Shown here one piece after another: positions 8,042-17,900 of a DNA stretch of 23,739 nt; the first letter of the stretch is position 1, and the number at the start of each line of letters is the position of its first letter. The notes under the pieces were generated by a model. That model was not told where the DNA came from. It made no database searches and saw only the letters and a program-made list of their open reading frames with translations. The translations under genes were made by a program, and so were the position numbers. The stretch lies in contig CAZFCY010000073.1 of NCBI GenBank assembly GCA_964517665.1, positions 1 through 23,739 of the forward strand, read 5' to 3'. Source of the DNA: Congregicoccus sp964517665 (GTDB lineage Bacteria > Verrucomicrobiota > Verrucomicrobiia > Opitutales > Opitutaceae).

Positions 8042-10225
8042 TTACCTCGGCTGCACGTTTTGCAGCATGGTCCAGTCTGTCGTCAGCGCGAGCAGCTCGG
8101 GCGGCGGCTGCGAGGCGCCCTGCACGACGCCGCGCAGGCGGCCGTCCTCCCGCCATAGCGCGAGATCGACCGGCTCGGCCAGCTCGAGCCGGAAATTCCC
8201 CGCTTCCACGAATCTCAGGTCCGAGGCCGCCAGGCTTTCCAATTCGCCTTTCGGCGACAGCTTGATGCCGAATACTCCAGTGGCCCTGGCGGTGACTCGG
8301 TAATAGTCGCAATAGAACGTTTCATCGATCAGATCGCCGGCGGGATCCCGCTCTCCGCGCGCAAAGAAGATCGTGCCATCGGTCAGGCGCGACTGGTCCG
8401 CCAACGGCGGAACGTGAACCTGATAGCGTGCCATCAGAGGTGCGTGCCATTCGTCCAGAGACTGGGCCACGCGGGAGGGCGTGGGATCGACGCCGGCGCT
8501 GTCCACGATCCCATCTTTCGCGCCTCTCGGCCGGCCGTCGAAGGTCATCGTCCTCTGGCCGCGGATGAAGAGCCGCGTCTTCGAGCGCCCCACTTCCTGA
8601 AGGAAATCAAACGTGCGGTCGGGCTCGTGCTCGGGATTCAAGAACACGAGCGCGAGGTATTTCTGCGCGCCATAGCTCGCCTGGCCGTCCGGGCCGACCT
8701 TCAAGGCGCCCGATGCGATCTCCGTCGAGGGAATCACGTCGGCCCGCACGCCCAGGGACCAGAGTTCCTCGGCGAAGTCCACGCCCAGATCCCCGAAGTG
8801 CGGCCCCACCCAGTTCAACGCGGCGGCGTGGCCGAAGACCACCGCCACGGGGCAGTCGAGCGGCGCGCGCGAGATGTAGTTGAGCAACCGCACCCGGCTC
8901 TCGGCCCGCATCGCTTTCTTGTCCTGCAGCAGCCAGAGGGGAGTCAGGAAATTCACTCGTCCGCCCGCGCGCGCATCCTCCCAGATCTCCGTATATATCG
9001 GCTCCGGGTGGCGTCGTTCGTGACACTGGTTGTACCACACGGGCCCGCCCATTTTTTTGGCGAGCGAGGTGCGCACCGGCATTGGCCAGAATTCGTCGGT
9101 CTGTCCGTAGTCGCGCGTCGCCTGCCACCAGTCGTATCCGTTCTTGAAGGCGTCTCCGTGCGGCATGTTGCCCCAGGTGGCGTGCACCACGACCATCGCG
9201 TCCGGGCCGAAGAGCCGTTTCGTTTCCCGGTAGAAGCTGTCCTCGATGCGGGCGTTTTCCGTGAGGATCAGGCGCATGTAGCGGTTGACCGCCGTCAGAC
9301 GCTGCACGCGCGGTCCGCCGATCCCGAGCGTCATGAGCGCGCAGTCGCGCACGAACTCGCCGCCGCCGGCCCGCGCATACGCCGCCGCGATGTTTTCGGA
9401 GAACCAGAAATCCCCGTCCTTGGCGCCGTGGTTGTAGACCGGAGGGAAGCCCCATTCGTCTTTCATCGCGCCGTCCAAATCGATGTCCTTATATTGTTCG
9501 AGGATTCGCGTCTGGAACGGAAGCAGCGCCGGTGAAAACACGTCCGGCGTCCCGTACTCGAAAGCGGCGGCGACGATCACCTCCTTCGCCCCCTGCGCGA
9601 CGCCTTCGGCAATTTCGATCGACACCCGTTCCTTCGATTGCTCGAGGACGCGGACGCCCTTCTTCAGCTCCACCAGATCGGAGGGTTTTCCCGTTTTTGC
9701 GTTCGCCACACGATAGACCCGCACGAGGCGTCCGCTGAGCAATTGCTGTTCGCCCGTGTGGTCCTTGAGCCACTCCGAGGCGATCCCGGCGCGAGTCGCC
9801 CCGGTGTCCGTGAGGGGAAACGACCGGATGCGGAGCATCCACTGCTGCTGGTCGGGGTGTTGCTGGAGGAACGCTTCCCGCGCGCGCCGGATGTCGAGAT
9901 CCACGGCCAGCCGCAAACCGCGGTCGTGGGCGTATTCGACGACGCGTTTGACATGGTCGCGCGCCTCCGGCCGGGTGATTTCGCGCGGCGCCTTCGTGCT
10001 CAGAAACCCGAAGTTCGACTGGTCCGCGATCAGGTCCAGCGACTCCTTGTAGCGCTCGGAGGTTTCCTGCCCCGTGCTGAACGCCCAGATTTCGGGCGGA
10101 AGCCAGGAAGGCAGCCGGTGTTCCGCCCCGTGGGTCGAGGGTCCTCGCTTCGGCTCTGCCGCGCCCACCGCGCCGATCGACGCCAGCAGCGCCGCGATCA
10201 CAAGATGTCTCAGGAGAGTGGTCAT
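8042..10225 (-). CDS. secreted TIM-barrel glycoside hydrolase-like protein, family not recognised
   Basis: A 727-residue exported protein (signal peptide at about 1-22, ending VGAAEP). The first 400 residues alternate strand and helix like a (beta/alpha)8 barrel: IADQSNFGFLST; AHDRGLRLAVDLDI; VIVAAAFEYG; DGAMKDEWGFPP; MVVVHATWGN. E257 in KDEWG and E378 in TDEFW are candidate catalytic acids; this is inference. Residues of about 455-545 (CPVAVVFGHAAALNW, LWSLGVRADVIPSTEI, KYLALVFLNP) resemble the amidotransferase-like domain that follows the barrel in GH42-type enzymes, and a beta-rich tail ends the protein. I cannot name a family. ATG 10225 is supported by GGAG at 10236-10233 with a 7-base spacer, the clearest ribosome binding site I found in the window. 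It follows the TonB receptor gene after 206 bases and is closely followed by the esterase ORFs, so it likely acts on the same glycan. Confidence 0.85.
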   Translation of the reverse strand: MTTLLRHLVIAALLASIGAVGAAEPKRGPSTHGAEHRLPSWLPPEIWAFSTGQETSERYKESLDLIADQSNFGFLSTKAPREITRPEARDHVKRVVEYAHDRGLRLAVDLDIRRAREAFLQQHPDQQQWMLRIRSFPLTDTGATRAGIASEWLKDHTGEQQLLSGRLVRVYRVANAKTGKPSDLVELKKGVRVLEQSKERVSIEIAEGVAQGAKEVIVAAAFEYGTPDVFSPALLPFQTRILEQYKDIDLDGAMKDEWGFPPVYNHGAKDGDFWFSENIAAAYARAGGGEFVRDCALMTLGIGGPRVQRLTAVNRYMRLILTENARIEDSFYRETKRLFGPDAMVVVHATWGNMPHGDAFKNGYDWWQATRDYGQTDEFWPMPVRTSLAKKMGGPVWYNQCHERRHPEPIYTEIWEDARAGGRVNFLTPLWLLQDKKAMRAESRVRLLNYISRAPLDCPVAVVFGHAAALNWVGPHFGDLGVDFAEELWSLGVRADVIPSTEIASGALKVGPDGQASYGAQKYLALVFLNPEHEPDRTFDFLQEVGRSKTRLFIRGQRTMTFDGRPRGAKDGIVDSAGVDPTPSRVAQSLDEWHAPLMARYQVHVPPLADQSRLTDGTIFFARGERDPAGDLIDETFYCDYYRVTARATGVFGIKLSPKGELESLAASDLRFVEAGNFRLELAEPVDLALWREDGRLRGVVQGASQPPPELLALTTDWTMLQNVQPR

Positions 10226-10350
10226 TATTTTGCTCCGTCGTTATTTCGTCGTTTGCTTGCTGCCGGCCGCAAACCGCAACCCCGTGTGCCGCCAGCGACT
10301 CGAAGGCCCCGTCCTGCCCGACGGGAAGCGCGCCGCGCATCGGGCGCAAT

Positions 10351-10383
10351 GGCCGCATAACTTGATCTATAAATCATGCGGCC
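10351..10383. repeat. 8-bp inverted repeat between receptor and glycosidase genes
   Basis: GGCCGCAT (10351-10358) and ATGCGGCC (10376-10383) are exact inverted copies separated by 17 AT-rich bases, which can add a short GAT/ATC pair. There is no T-run after the stem on the minus strand, so it is not a standard terminator. It could be an mRNA hairpin that sets the ratio of receptor to downstream enzymes, or a protein-binding site. The rest of the 206-base gap shows only the ribosome binding site of the next gene. Confidence 0.35.
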
Positions 10384-10431
10384 CTTTCCCGGAGAACGGG
10401 GGCGGCCAGCCTCCTGATGTCTGGATCCGGC

Positions 10432-13400
10432 TCAGAAGTACATGCGGACCGTGAAGCTGACGCTGCGGGGCTGTTCACGGAAGGCGCGACGATCGTAGAC
10501 CTCGCCGGTGGCGGTGTCGACCAGGCGCTTCGAGACGATGATGGTGTCGTCGTCGAAGAGGTTGTTGACGTTGAGTTGATAGACGAAGGAGGCCTTGTCG
10601 GCGCCCCGGCCGAAAAAGCCCTTGGCGCGGTATTGCAGGAAGAGGTCGAAGAGCGAGCGCGGGTTGCCGTAGAGTGGCCTGTTGTTGTCGATGTCGAAGC
10701 CGGCGAGGTTGGCGCTTTGGTAGCGGTAGCCGCCGCCAATCGCGGCGCCGCCGAGCGGGCCTCCTTCGTTGAACGTGTAGCGCGTCCAGAGGTTGACCTT
10801 GTCGCGCCGGATGCCGTAGCCGTGTTCCTCGACGATGCGGATGGCCGCGAGTTCGGTGGCGGAATCGCCGATGCGTTCCCTGACGGTGCGGTCGGTCACC
10901 GCGTCGTTGCGGTCGATGAGCGTCTGGTCGAGGATGGAGGGCAGGCCGGTCTGAGCGGTGTAGTAGGCGTCGAGATCCTGCCAGAGCTGGAGGCGTTCGG
11001 CCCACCACTGTTCGCCTTCGCTGAGCACGTTGGTGCGCGAGGCGTCGGTCCGGGCGTAGCCGAGGCGGAAAGTCCACTGGCGGGTGGGATTGGCGGTCAT
11101 CTCGAATTCCCAGCCTTCGCTTTCGGTGTCGGCGAGGTAGGCGTTGGCCTGGGAGACGTAGATCGTCTCGAGGTCGTCGATGTCGGCGATCGGCGCGCCT
11201 GACCCGAGGTTGGCGAGGCCGGCCTGGCGGTAGTAGTGGTCGAATGACGACATGATGTCGTTGTTCGGGTTGACGAAGACCGGTCCGACAAGGGCGTTGC
11301 TGGGCTCGCGGCGCATGGCCGATTCGTAATAGCGCAACGATCCGGAGAGCTTGTTGTCGAGGAGGCTGAAGGTGACGCCGTAGTCGACGCTCTCGCCCGG
11401 ATACGGATCGGCGGGGCGTTCATTCGGCAATACGCTGCGATTGCGATCGGGCAGTTGCACACCGTCGGACGAGTTGGCGGTGAGCGAGAGGTTGTCGGTC
11501 ACATGAAACACCGCGCCCACGGTCCGGCGACTGCCGCTCAGATCGACTTCGTCATACCAGTTGCGGCCGGTTGCGGCGAAGGTGGATTGGTCGGCTTCGG
11601 TGGCGAAGCGCCACGCCTGCGTGCCGGCGTCGCGCAGCGTGTTCGGAGCGAAGATGTTGATGTCGTCGTGGCGCAGGCCGAAGGTTGTCACGAGGCGGCG
11701 ATTGAAGAAGAAGTTCTGCATGACGAGGAGCGCGGAGTCGGTCGTGACCGTGTCGTCGATGTCGAGGTTGTTGGCGGGCGCCCAGCCGCTCACGAGTTCG
11801 CCGATGGAGCCGAATTGGGAGGTGAACGTCTCGGAGGCGAAGCGGCGCGGATTGTAGCCGATGCCCCACTCGGAGTAGGGGCCATCGATCTTGAAGTATT
11901 TGCGGCGGTTCACCCGGTTGTTCACCGCCTCCGGGGCGCCTCCGTAGGGAGCGTCGAGCCAGACTTCCAAGGTGCGATAGCGCACGCCGTGGTCGGTGTG
12001 GCGTTCGCCGAGCAGGGCGAAGCGGTGATCGCCGAACCTGTCCAGGTCCAACTTGTAGGAAAACGCGGCGCGCAGGGTCTCGTCGGTGAGTTCACGCTGG
12101 AGGCGAACGAGGTTTTGCTGGCTGAAGTAATAGCCGTTGCCGAGGAAGTATGGGTCGAGAGGGTTGAGGCTGGCGCGCAACTCGGGGTTCGAGGCGATCA
12201 TGGAATCGGGTTCCTTCTTCGCCCGGTTGTAGGTGAGTTCCATGTAGAAGTTCTCGAACCAGCGGTGGTCGAAAGTGACGTTGAAGGTGCTTTGATCGAT
12301 CCTGCCGTATTCGGCCCCGCCGGATGCGTTGACCGAGCCGTAGGGAGCGACCCACTCGGGGATGTTGGGCTTGGCTCCGGTGTGCTCGCTGGCGGTGGAC
12401 GAGAGCGTGGTGTGATTGCCGGTGGCGCTGGCGCCTTCCCACAGGACGGGCGCGCCGTCGGGGCCGTAGGCGAGCACCGTGCGGTTGCCGAGATTCCCCG
12501 CGCCCAAGGAGGCGCCGACGACCGCGCCGCCGGCGGTCTCATAGCGGCCGTCGACGGGGTCGAAGACCGCCTCGCCGCTCTCGATCGCCCGGAGAAATCG
12601 GGTGATGCTGTCGGAGAAGCCCCACGGCCGGCCGCCGACGCCCTCGATGCGCATCTGGTCGTAGGACAGGCGCAGGGATGTCTCGCGAGCGGGTCGGTAC
12701 TGGAGCGCGACGGTTCCGCCGGTTTTTCGGGTGTGAACGTGCGGGATGTGGCTGCCCTGGCGATCGTAGACGCCCATGACGCGGAGGGCCAGTTTGTCAT
12801 CGATGAGCACGTGGTTGTAGTCGAAGGCCGAGCGCCTGACGTCGTGGTTGCCAATCTTGAACTCGAGCGAACCGCGCCGGCGGTTGGTGTCCGCCGTCTT
12901 GGTCCGCAGGTTGACCACGCCGCCGGGGGCTCCGGTGCCGAAAAGAATGGCGTTGGGGCCGCGGGAGGAGCCGGCTCGCTCGATGTTGTAGAGATCGCCG
13001 TCGGCGCCGCTGTTGCGGAAGCCGTTGACGGAGGCTCCGCCCTGGAGCCCGCGGGTGCGCCACGCCGTGCCGGTGTCGAAGCTGCCGACCTGGTTGCCGG
13101 TGCCTTCGGCATTGAAGTCGCCGAATTCGACCTCGTTGCTGAGGTCGTAGCGCATCATCGACGCGAGATCGGTGGCGCCGATGTCGTCGAGGAAGTCGCG
13201 GGTGAAGACGCTGATTGGCGCGGGAGTGTCGCGCAGGGCGGTATTGAGGCGGCTGCCGTCGAGGGTGTTGGTGGCGGCGTAGCCGGTGTCCTGCTCGGAG
13301 GAGACGACGAAGGGGCTGAGAACTGTAATATCCTCCTCGGGCGCCGTCCCGCCTGCATTTGCCGCGGCAGCGGGTTCCGCTCCGGAGAAGAGGCTGGCGA

Positions 13401-13461
13401 GCAAGGCGGAGAAAACGTTGAGGCGACCGGCTGGATGAAAGGAGGGACAGGGGCTTTTCAT
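10432..13461 (-). CDS. TonB-dependent outer-membrane receptor (Opitutaceae type)
   Basis: A 1009-residue outer-membrane transporter, here presumably importing oligosaccharides of the target glycan with TonB energy. An export signal covers about residues 1-35 (RLNVFSALLASLF core). A TonB-box-like stretch (EEDITVLSPFVVS, about 42-54) leads into the plug domain: SRLNTALRDTPAPISVFTRDF, then DDIGATDLASMM, then LFGTGAPGGVVNLRTKTA. A 22-strand-type beta-barrel region with many aromatic, alternating segments follows, ending in VRMYF with the terminal Phe expected of outer-membrane barrels. Such receptors are numerous in Opitutaceae and work without a SusD lipoprotein; none is encoded nearby. It heads the cluster that runs to the GntR gene and is divergent from the sulfatase at 13623, with an operator at 13545-13558 between them. 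Its substrate is inferred from neighbours only. Confidence 0.95.
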   Translation of the reverse strand: MKSPCPSFHPAGRLNVFSALLASLFSGAEPAAAANAGGTAPEEDITVLSPFVVSSEQDTGYAATNTLDGSRLNTALRDTPAPISVFTRDFLDDIGATDLASMMRYDLSNEVEFGDFNAEGTGNQVGSFDTGTAWRTRGLQGGASVNGFRNSGADGDLYNIERAGSSRGPNAILFGTGAPGGVVNLRTKTADTNRRRGSLEFKIGNHDVRRSAFDYNHVLIDDKLALRVMGVYDRQGSHIPHVHTRKTGGTVALQYRPARETSLRLSYDQMRIEGVGGRPWGFSDSITRFLRAIESGEAVFDPVDGRYETAGGAVVGASLGAGNLGNRTVLAYGPDGAPVLWEGASATGNHTTLSSTASEHTGAKPNIPEWVAPYGSVNASGGAEYGRIDQSTFNVTFDHRWFENFYMELTYNRAKKEPDSMIASNPELRASLNPLDPYFLGNGYYFSQQNLVRLQRELTDETLRAAFSYKLDLDRFGDHRFALLGERHTDHGVRYRTLEVWLDAPYGGAPEAVNNRVNRRKYFKIDGPYSEWGIGYNPRRFASETFTSQFGSIGELVSGWAPANNLDIDDTVTTDSALLVMQNFFFNRRLVTTFGLRHDDINIFAPNTLRDAGTQAWRFATEADQSTFAATGRNWYDEVDLSGSRRTVGAVFHVTDNLSLTANSSDGVQLPDRNRSVLPNERPADPYPGESVDYGVTFSLLDNKLSGSLRYYESAMRREPSNALVGPVFVNPNNDIMSSFDHYYRQAGLANLGSGAPIADIDDLETIYVSQANAYLADTESEGWEFEMTANPTRQWTFRLGYARTDASRTNVLSEGEQWWAERLQLWQDLDAYYTAQTGLPSILDQTLIDRNDAVTDRTVRERIGDSATELAAIRIVEEHGYGIRRDKVNLWTRYTFNEGGPLGGAAIGGGYRYQSANLAGFDIDNNRPLYGNPRSLFDLFLQYRAKGFFGRGADKASFVYQLNVNNLFDDDTIIVSKRLVDTATGEVYDRRAFREQPRSVSFTVRMYF

Positions 13462-13544
13462 GGGGGTGAGGTGGTTGGGGGTTTGCGGGGAAGCCAGGAA
13501 CGGCTCTCAGTGAGGAGCAATTTGGCTGGCAATTGAGAAAGGTA

Positions 13545-13558
13545 TTACTGTATACACT
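13545..13558 (+). promoter_or_regulatory. putative GntR operator, divergent receptor/sulfatase promoter
   Basis: TTACTGTATACACT, core TGTATACA at 13549-13556, matches the first 12 bases of the site at 2142-2155 exactly. It lies between the receptor gene (start 13461, minus, 87 bases away) and the sulfatase gene (start 13623, plus, 66 bases away). As the GntR gene ends the receptor-led cluster, binding here would be autoregulation. No convincing -35/-10 pair could be fixed by eye; the TATACA part may double as a -10 element. Confidence 0.6.
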
Positions 13559-13622
13559 AAAAATATCAAGCTGAAATGAAACTGCCGCCCCTGCGCGTCC
13601 TCAAAGCGACCCACACCATCCC

Positions 13623-14960
13623 ATGATCTTCCTGCGTTCTGTTGTTCTCCTCGCCCTTCTGCTGTCGTCCACGACTCTCGTCGGAGCCGCCGACAGGCCC
13701 AATGTCGTCTTCATCATGGCGGATGACCTGAATGCCTGGGTCGGCCATCTCGGCCGCAACTCCCAGGCGCGAACTCCGAATATCGATCGCCTCGCGAAGA
13801 TGGGCATGGCCTTCACGCGGGCTTACGCCGCGGTGCCGGCGTGCGAGCCTTCCCGGGCGGCGTTGATGAGCGGCAAACGCCCCTGGACCACCGGCTGCTA
13901 TCTGAATGGCGATGCGTGGGAGGAACATCTCACCGCGGGCGAGCAGTTGACCGCGCCCTTCCTCGCCGCCGGGTACCATGTGGCCGGGGCGGGCAAGATC
14001 TTCCATCACGGCGAGTATTTTCCTTCCGAGTGGACGGAATACATGGACGAGAGCCGTTTCTCGAGGCACGGCGAAGGGGTGCGCAGGAACGAGGGTTTCC
14101 GCCTGCCCGTTCAACACGACCTGCAGGACGAGGACCTCATGGACTGGCACACCGTCACCTGGTGCATCGAACAGCTGGAGCAACCGCGCGATCAGCCGTT
14201 CTTCATCGCCTGCGGCTTGTTGAAACCGCACCTGCCGTTCGTCGTGCCCCGCAAATACTACGACCAGTTTCCCCTGGATGAGATCGAGCTGCCTCCGTTT
14301 CTGGAGAACGACCTGGACGATCTGCCGCCGGAAGGCCGGAAAATGGCGCTGCAGTTTGGCGATCAAAAGCACATGCTCGAATCCGGCCGCTGGAAGGACG
14401 CGATCCGGAGTTACCTCGCGGCCGGCGCCTATGCGGACATGAACGTCGGACGGTTGCTCGATGCGATCGAGCGCAGCCCGAAGCGCGATAACACGATCAT
14501 CGTGTTTCTCGGCGATCACGGCTGGTCGTTCGGTGAGAAACATCACTGGCGGAAGTTTGCCCTCTGGGAGGAGCCGACCCGGGCGCCTCTGGTGTGGGTG
14601 GCTCCCGGAGTGACGCCGGCCGGCGCCGCCTGTGATCGCCCGGTGGATTTTATGTCCATATATCCGACGCTGTGCGAACTGGCCGGCCTGCCGGTTCCGC
14701 AGGATCTCGACGGCCACAGTCTCGTGCCTCTGCTCGAGAATCCCGAAGCGCCGTGGGACATCCCCGCCATCAGCACGCAGGGCCGGGGCAACCATGCGGT
14801 GCGCCTCGGGTCCTGGCGCTATATTCGTTACGCGGAGGGCGGGGAGGAACTCTACGACCACGACGCCGATCCGTACGAGTGGGAAAACCTCGCCGCGGAT
14901 CCCGCCCGTGCGGAGATCAAGGAGCGCCTCGCCGGACTTTTGATCGGGGTGGAGCCGTAA
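13623..14960 (+). CDS. secreted S1-family sulfatase, iduronate-2-sulfatase-like
   Basis: Predicted sulfate-ester hydrolase acting on a sugar, in the periplasm or outside. The 445-residue protein has a short signal peptide (MIFLRSVVLLALLLSSTTLVGAA). Metal-binding D34-D35 (IMADDLNAW), the formylglycine signature C74-E-P-S-R78, K125/H128 in GKIFHHG, and D298-H299 with K306/H307 in GDHGWSFGEKHHW are all present. The CEPSR form, the KPHLPF block and the WSFGEKHHWRKF segment are typical of iduronate-2-sulfatase-like enzymes (S1_7-type). Length is normal. The gene has no Shine-Dalgarno; ATG 13623 directly precedes the signal peptide. It is divergent from the TonB receptor across the operator at 13545-13558 and ends 24 bases from the end of the convergent GH2 gene. 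Sulfatase identity is firm; the subfamily is a motif-based estimate. Confidence 0.94.
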   Translation: MIFLRSVVLLALLLSSTTLVGAADRPNVVFIMADDLNAWVGHLGRNSQARTPNIDRLAKMGMAFTRAYAAVPACEPSRAALMSGKRPWTTGCYLNGDAWEEHLTAGEQLTAPFLAAGYHVAGAGKIFHHGEYFPSEWTEYMDESRFSRHGEGVRRNEGFRLPVQHDLQDEDLMDWHTVTWCIEQLEQPRDQPFFIACGLLKPHLPFVVPRKYYDQFPLDEIELPPFLENDLDDLPPEGRKMALQFGDQKHMLESGRWKDAIRSYLAAGAYADMNVGRLLDAIERSPKRDNTIIVFLGDHGWSFGEKHHWRKFALWEEPTRAPLVWVAPGVTPAGAACDRPVDFMSIYPTLCELAGLPVPQDLDGHSLVPLLENPEAPWDIPAISTQGRGNHAVRLGSWRYIRYAEGGEELYDHDADPYEWENLAADPARAEIKERLAGLLIGVEP

Positions 14961-14984
14961 GCCGCAAGCCCTTCGCGCGAGCCG

Positions 14985-17900
14985 TTACGGCGTTTCGTCG
15001 AACCGGAACACCACCGTTCCTTCGTAACGCCCGGCCGCGCGCGTCCACTGACCCTGCGGCCCGAGGTTCGCCGCGGACTGGAACTTCGTGCCGATCGCCG
15101 GAATGGCATGGAGGAACGAAAGGTTGCCGGCCGGAAACTCGACGGTCGTTCGCGGATGATCCACCCGGGGCGTGCCGACGCGCAGATAGACGTCTTCAGG
15201 CTTGGGTTGAACGATGACGAGCGGGCCGGCCTCGGTCGCGAGCCGGGCGCTGCTCACCCCGGCAAAGAAGCCCTCGAACTCCGGGTAGTTCCACGCCTCG
15301 CCGGGTTGTTGGTTCGTGCGTTTGGTTTCGTGGAAACCGAGCCATGTCCCGCGCAGCCGGTTCTTCCACACGCGGGCCGGACCCTGTCCCAGCCAGCGCA
15401 TGGAGCGCATGGTTTCCTCGGGATGATCGAAGGTTGCGCCGTGGTAGGCGAACTCGCCGTCCAAGGCATAGGCGTAGTCGACTCGCAGCGAGCCGTCGCC
15501 GCTCAGCGTCCAGCGCAGACGCTCCAGCCCGGACGGCCCGCCATGCGCTTCCAGCCAGCCGGTGGTTTCCCCGGTCTCCGGGTCTGTTTTCGTGCCGTGC
15601 GTGACGGTTGCGGGAGTCGTCAGCGCAGCGGGAAACCGCTGGGTTTCGCAACCCGCCCGAAAGGTTTTCAGCACGGGCGCCGCTCCGTCGGAGCGCCAGG
15701 GATCGCGCACGCGCACTGCGGCGACGATCTGGGGCGGGAATATGTAGCGGGCGCCGTCGCCGGGGCGACGGGATCCGTCGAAAATCGTCCGCCATTCTTT
15801 TCCGTCCGCGCTGAGATCGAGCGCAAACCCCGCGTAGGCTGAGGAGCCTTTCAGGTCGTCGAACTCCACCTCGACGACGCTGGCCAGGGACGGTTCGGCG
15901 ACGTGCCGCGTGAGGGCTTTGGCGTCTGATTCCTTCCAGCGCAGCCAATGGTTCGTGTCGTCGTCCGCCGCCGGGGGGCGCGCGTAGACAAGGCGCGGCC
16001 CCGCCGTGAGCGCAAACGCCTCGCCTCCCTCTCGCCGGACGTGGCGCAAGATGCCGGTGGCTGCCTCGAACTCCGCCCGGATTCCTCCGCCCGCAAGCAC
16101 GATGGCGTCATCGGCCGCGAAGGAGGCAACCGGCGCTCCCTTCGCGCGACGCGGAGCCGGCGCGGTGGTCGCGGCGCGGCCTGGCTCGACGGTGGCCGGC
16201 CAGGCGTGAGTCCACAGTTCGCTGCCGTCGGGCCCGACGACGGAAAGGGAGAGCGCATCGGCCTCGCGCCATTCCGCGGGCAGGGCGAGCTGGAGTTTGC
16301 CGCTGGCTTGCGGGGCGACCTCCGGCGGTGACGCCTCTCCCGCGGCCAGGGTCGCGGTTTCGTCCTTGTTGAAGTTCAACAGCCGCCAGGTGAAACGGCA
16401 GCGCGTCAGCGGGGTGAAATCGTAGCGGTTGTGGACGACGACCGTGCCGTCGAAGTCTCCATCGAGCCGGGGTGGATCGATCTGAACGGGCGACCAGATG
16501 TCGCGCACCGCGTAGTAACTTCCTTCCTTTTCGAAGCGCGGTCCCACGATACCGTCCGCCGCGTAGGTGCTGTGCGCATCGAGTTTGCCTCCGAGGTCGG
16601 TGCGGACCACCGCCTCGTCGGCGAAGTCCCAGATGAACATGCCCGCGCCGACCTTCGATGCGGACAGCGCCTGCCAGTAATCCTCCAGCCCGGCTCCGGC
16701 TCCGCCGTCAAAGAGGCCGTGCAGGATCTCCGTGGGCATGACGAGGTTGGGGCCGCGCAGCAGGCGCATGAATGCGTCGTAAGTCACGTAGTGCCTCGTA
16801 TCGACGCCGGCGTGCAGGTTCCAGGGGTGGAGCACGCGGCGCTGCTGCGGATCGTACAGGGCGAACTCGCCGTCGAGAGAACGGTTCCAGCCGCCTTCGT
16901 TGCCATTGTCCCAAAACAGGATCGAAGGGTGGTTGACGTCGCGCTCGACCATCTCGCGCACGAGCAAACGGCCGACGAAATCCCCGTGGGCGTGCTGCCA
17001 GCCGCTGAGTTCGTCGATCACGTAAAGTCCAAGCTCGTCGCACGCTTCGAGGAAGGCCACGTCCGGTGGGTAATGGGACATGCGCACGGCATTCATGTTC
17101 ATGCGCTTGATCAGGCGCGCGTCCTCATAACAGTCCTCGCGGGTCAGGGCGCGACCGGTCTCGGGCCGGAAGCTGTGGCGGTTGACTCCCTTCAGGAGGA
17201 TGCGCCGGCCATTGAGAAACAGGCCGTCGCCGTCGCGCACCTCGAAGGTGCGAAAACCGAAGCGGGTTTCGGTGACGTGCAGGATTTCGTCACCGCGCGA
17301 CAGCGAGACGCGCAGCCTGTAGAGCGCGGGCGTCTCCGCTGTCCAAAGCCGCGCTCCAGCGATCCGACTTGCGAGGCGCACCCGCCCCGCGCCTCCCGCG
17401 GGCACTGCCTGGGAAAAAGACTCGCCGGCCGGACGGCCGTCCGCGTCCAGGACCTGCGCTTCGAGGCGCAGGGGAACGGTCGTCGGGCCGTCGGTGCGAC
17501 GGCCATGGACGCTTCCCAATGTGACGTCCGCGGTGAGCGAGCCGTCCGCGCGCGCGTCGATTGCGATGTGGTCGACCGCCTGCGCGGGCAGGGCCTCGAG
17601 ATAAACCGGGCGGTAGATGCCGCCAAACACCCAGTAGTCGCCGCCGCGCTCCGCGAGTTCGGTCTGAGCATCGGCGCTGACCTTGGCCACATCCACTTCG
17701 AGCACGTTTTCATTCTCAGGACCGTCGCCGAGTCGAATGAGCGAGGTCACGTCGTAGGAGAAGCGCGTGAAGCCGCCCTGGTGGACCGGCCCGACGGAGC
17801 GAGTGTTGAGGGTGACGGCGGCGTCGGTCATGACTCCTTCGAAGACGAGCCGGATGCGCCGGCCTTTCCATTCTGCCGGGGCCTGAAACCGCGTGCGGTA

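Noticed and set aside
8990..9002. CGTATATATCG as a further operator copy
   Set aside because: It lacks the GTATAC core and the TTAC arm and lies inside a coding region. The same holds for CCATATATCCG near 14655.
11455..13536. Plus-strand 693-codon open frame
   Set aside because: Antisense to the TonB receptor; low-complexity Gly/Ala/Val composition and no domain. The receptor frame has a full domain order and terminal Phe.
14961..14984. Bidirectional terminator between the convergent sulfatase and GH2 genes
   Set aside because: The 24-base gap has no stem of useful length and no T-run.
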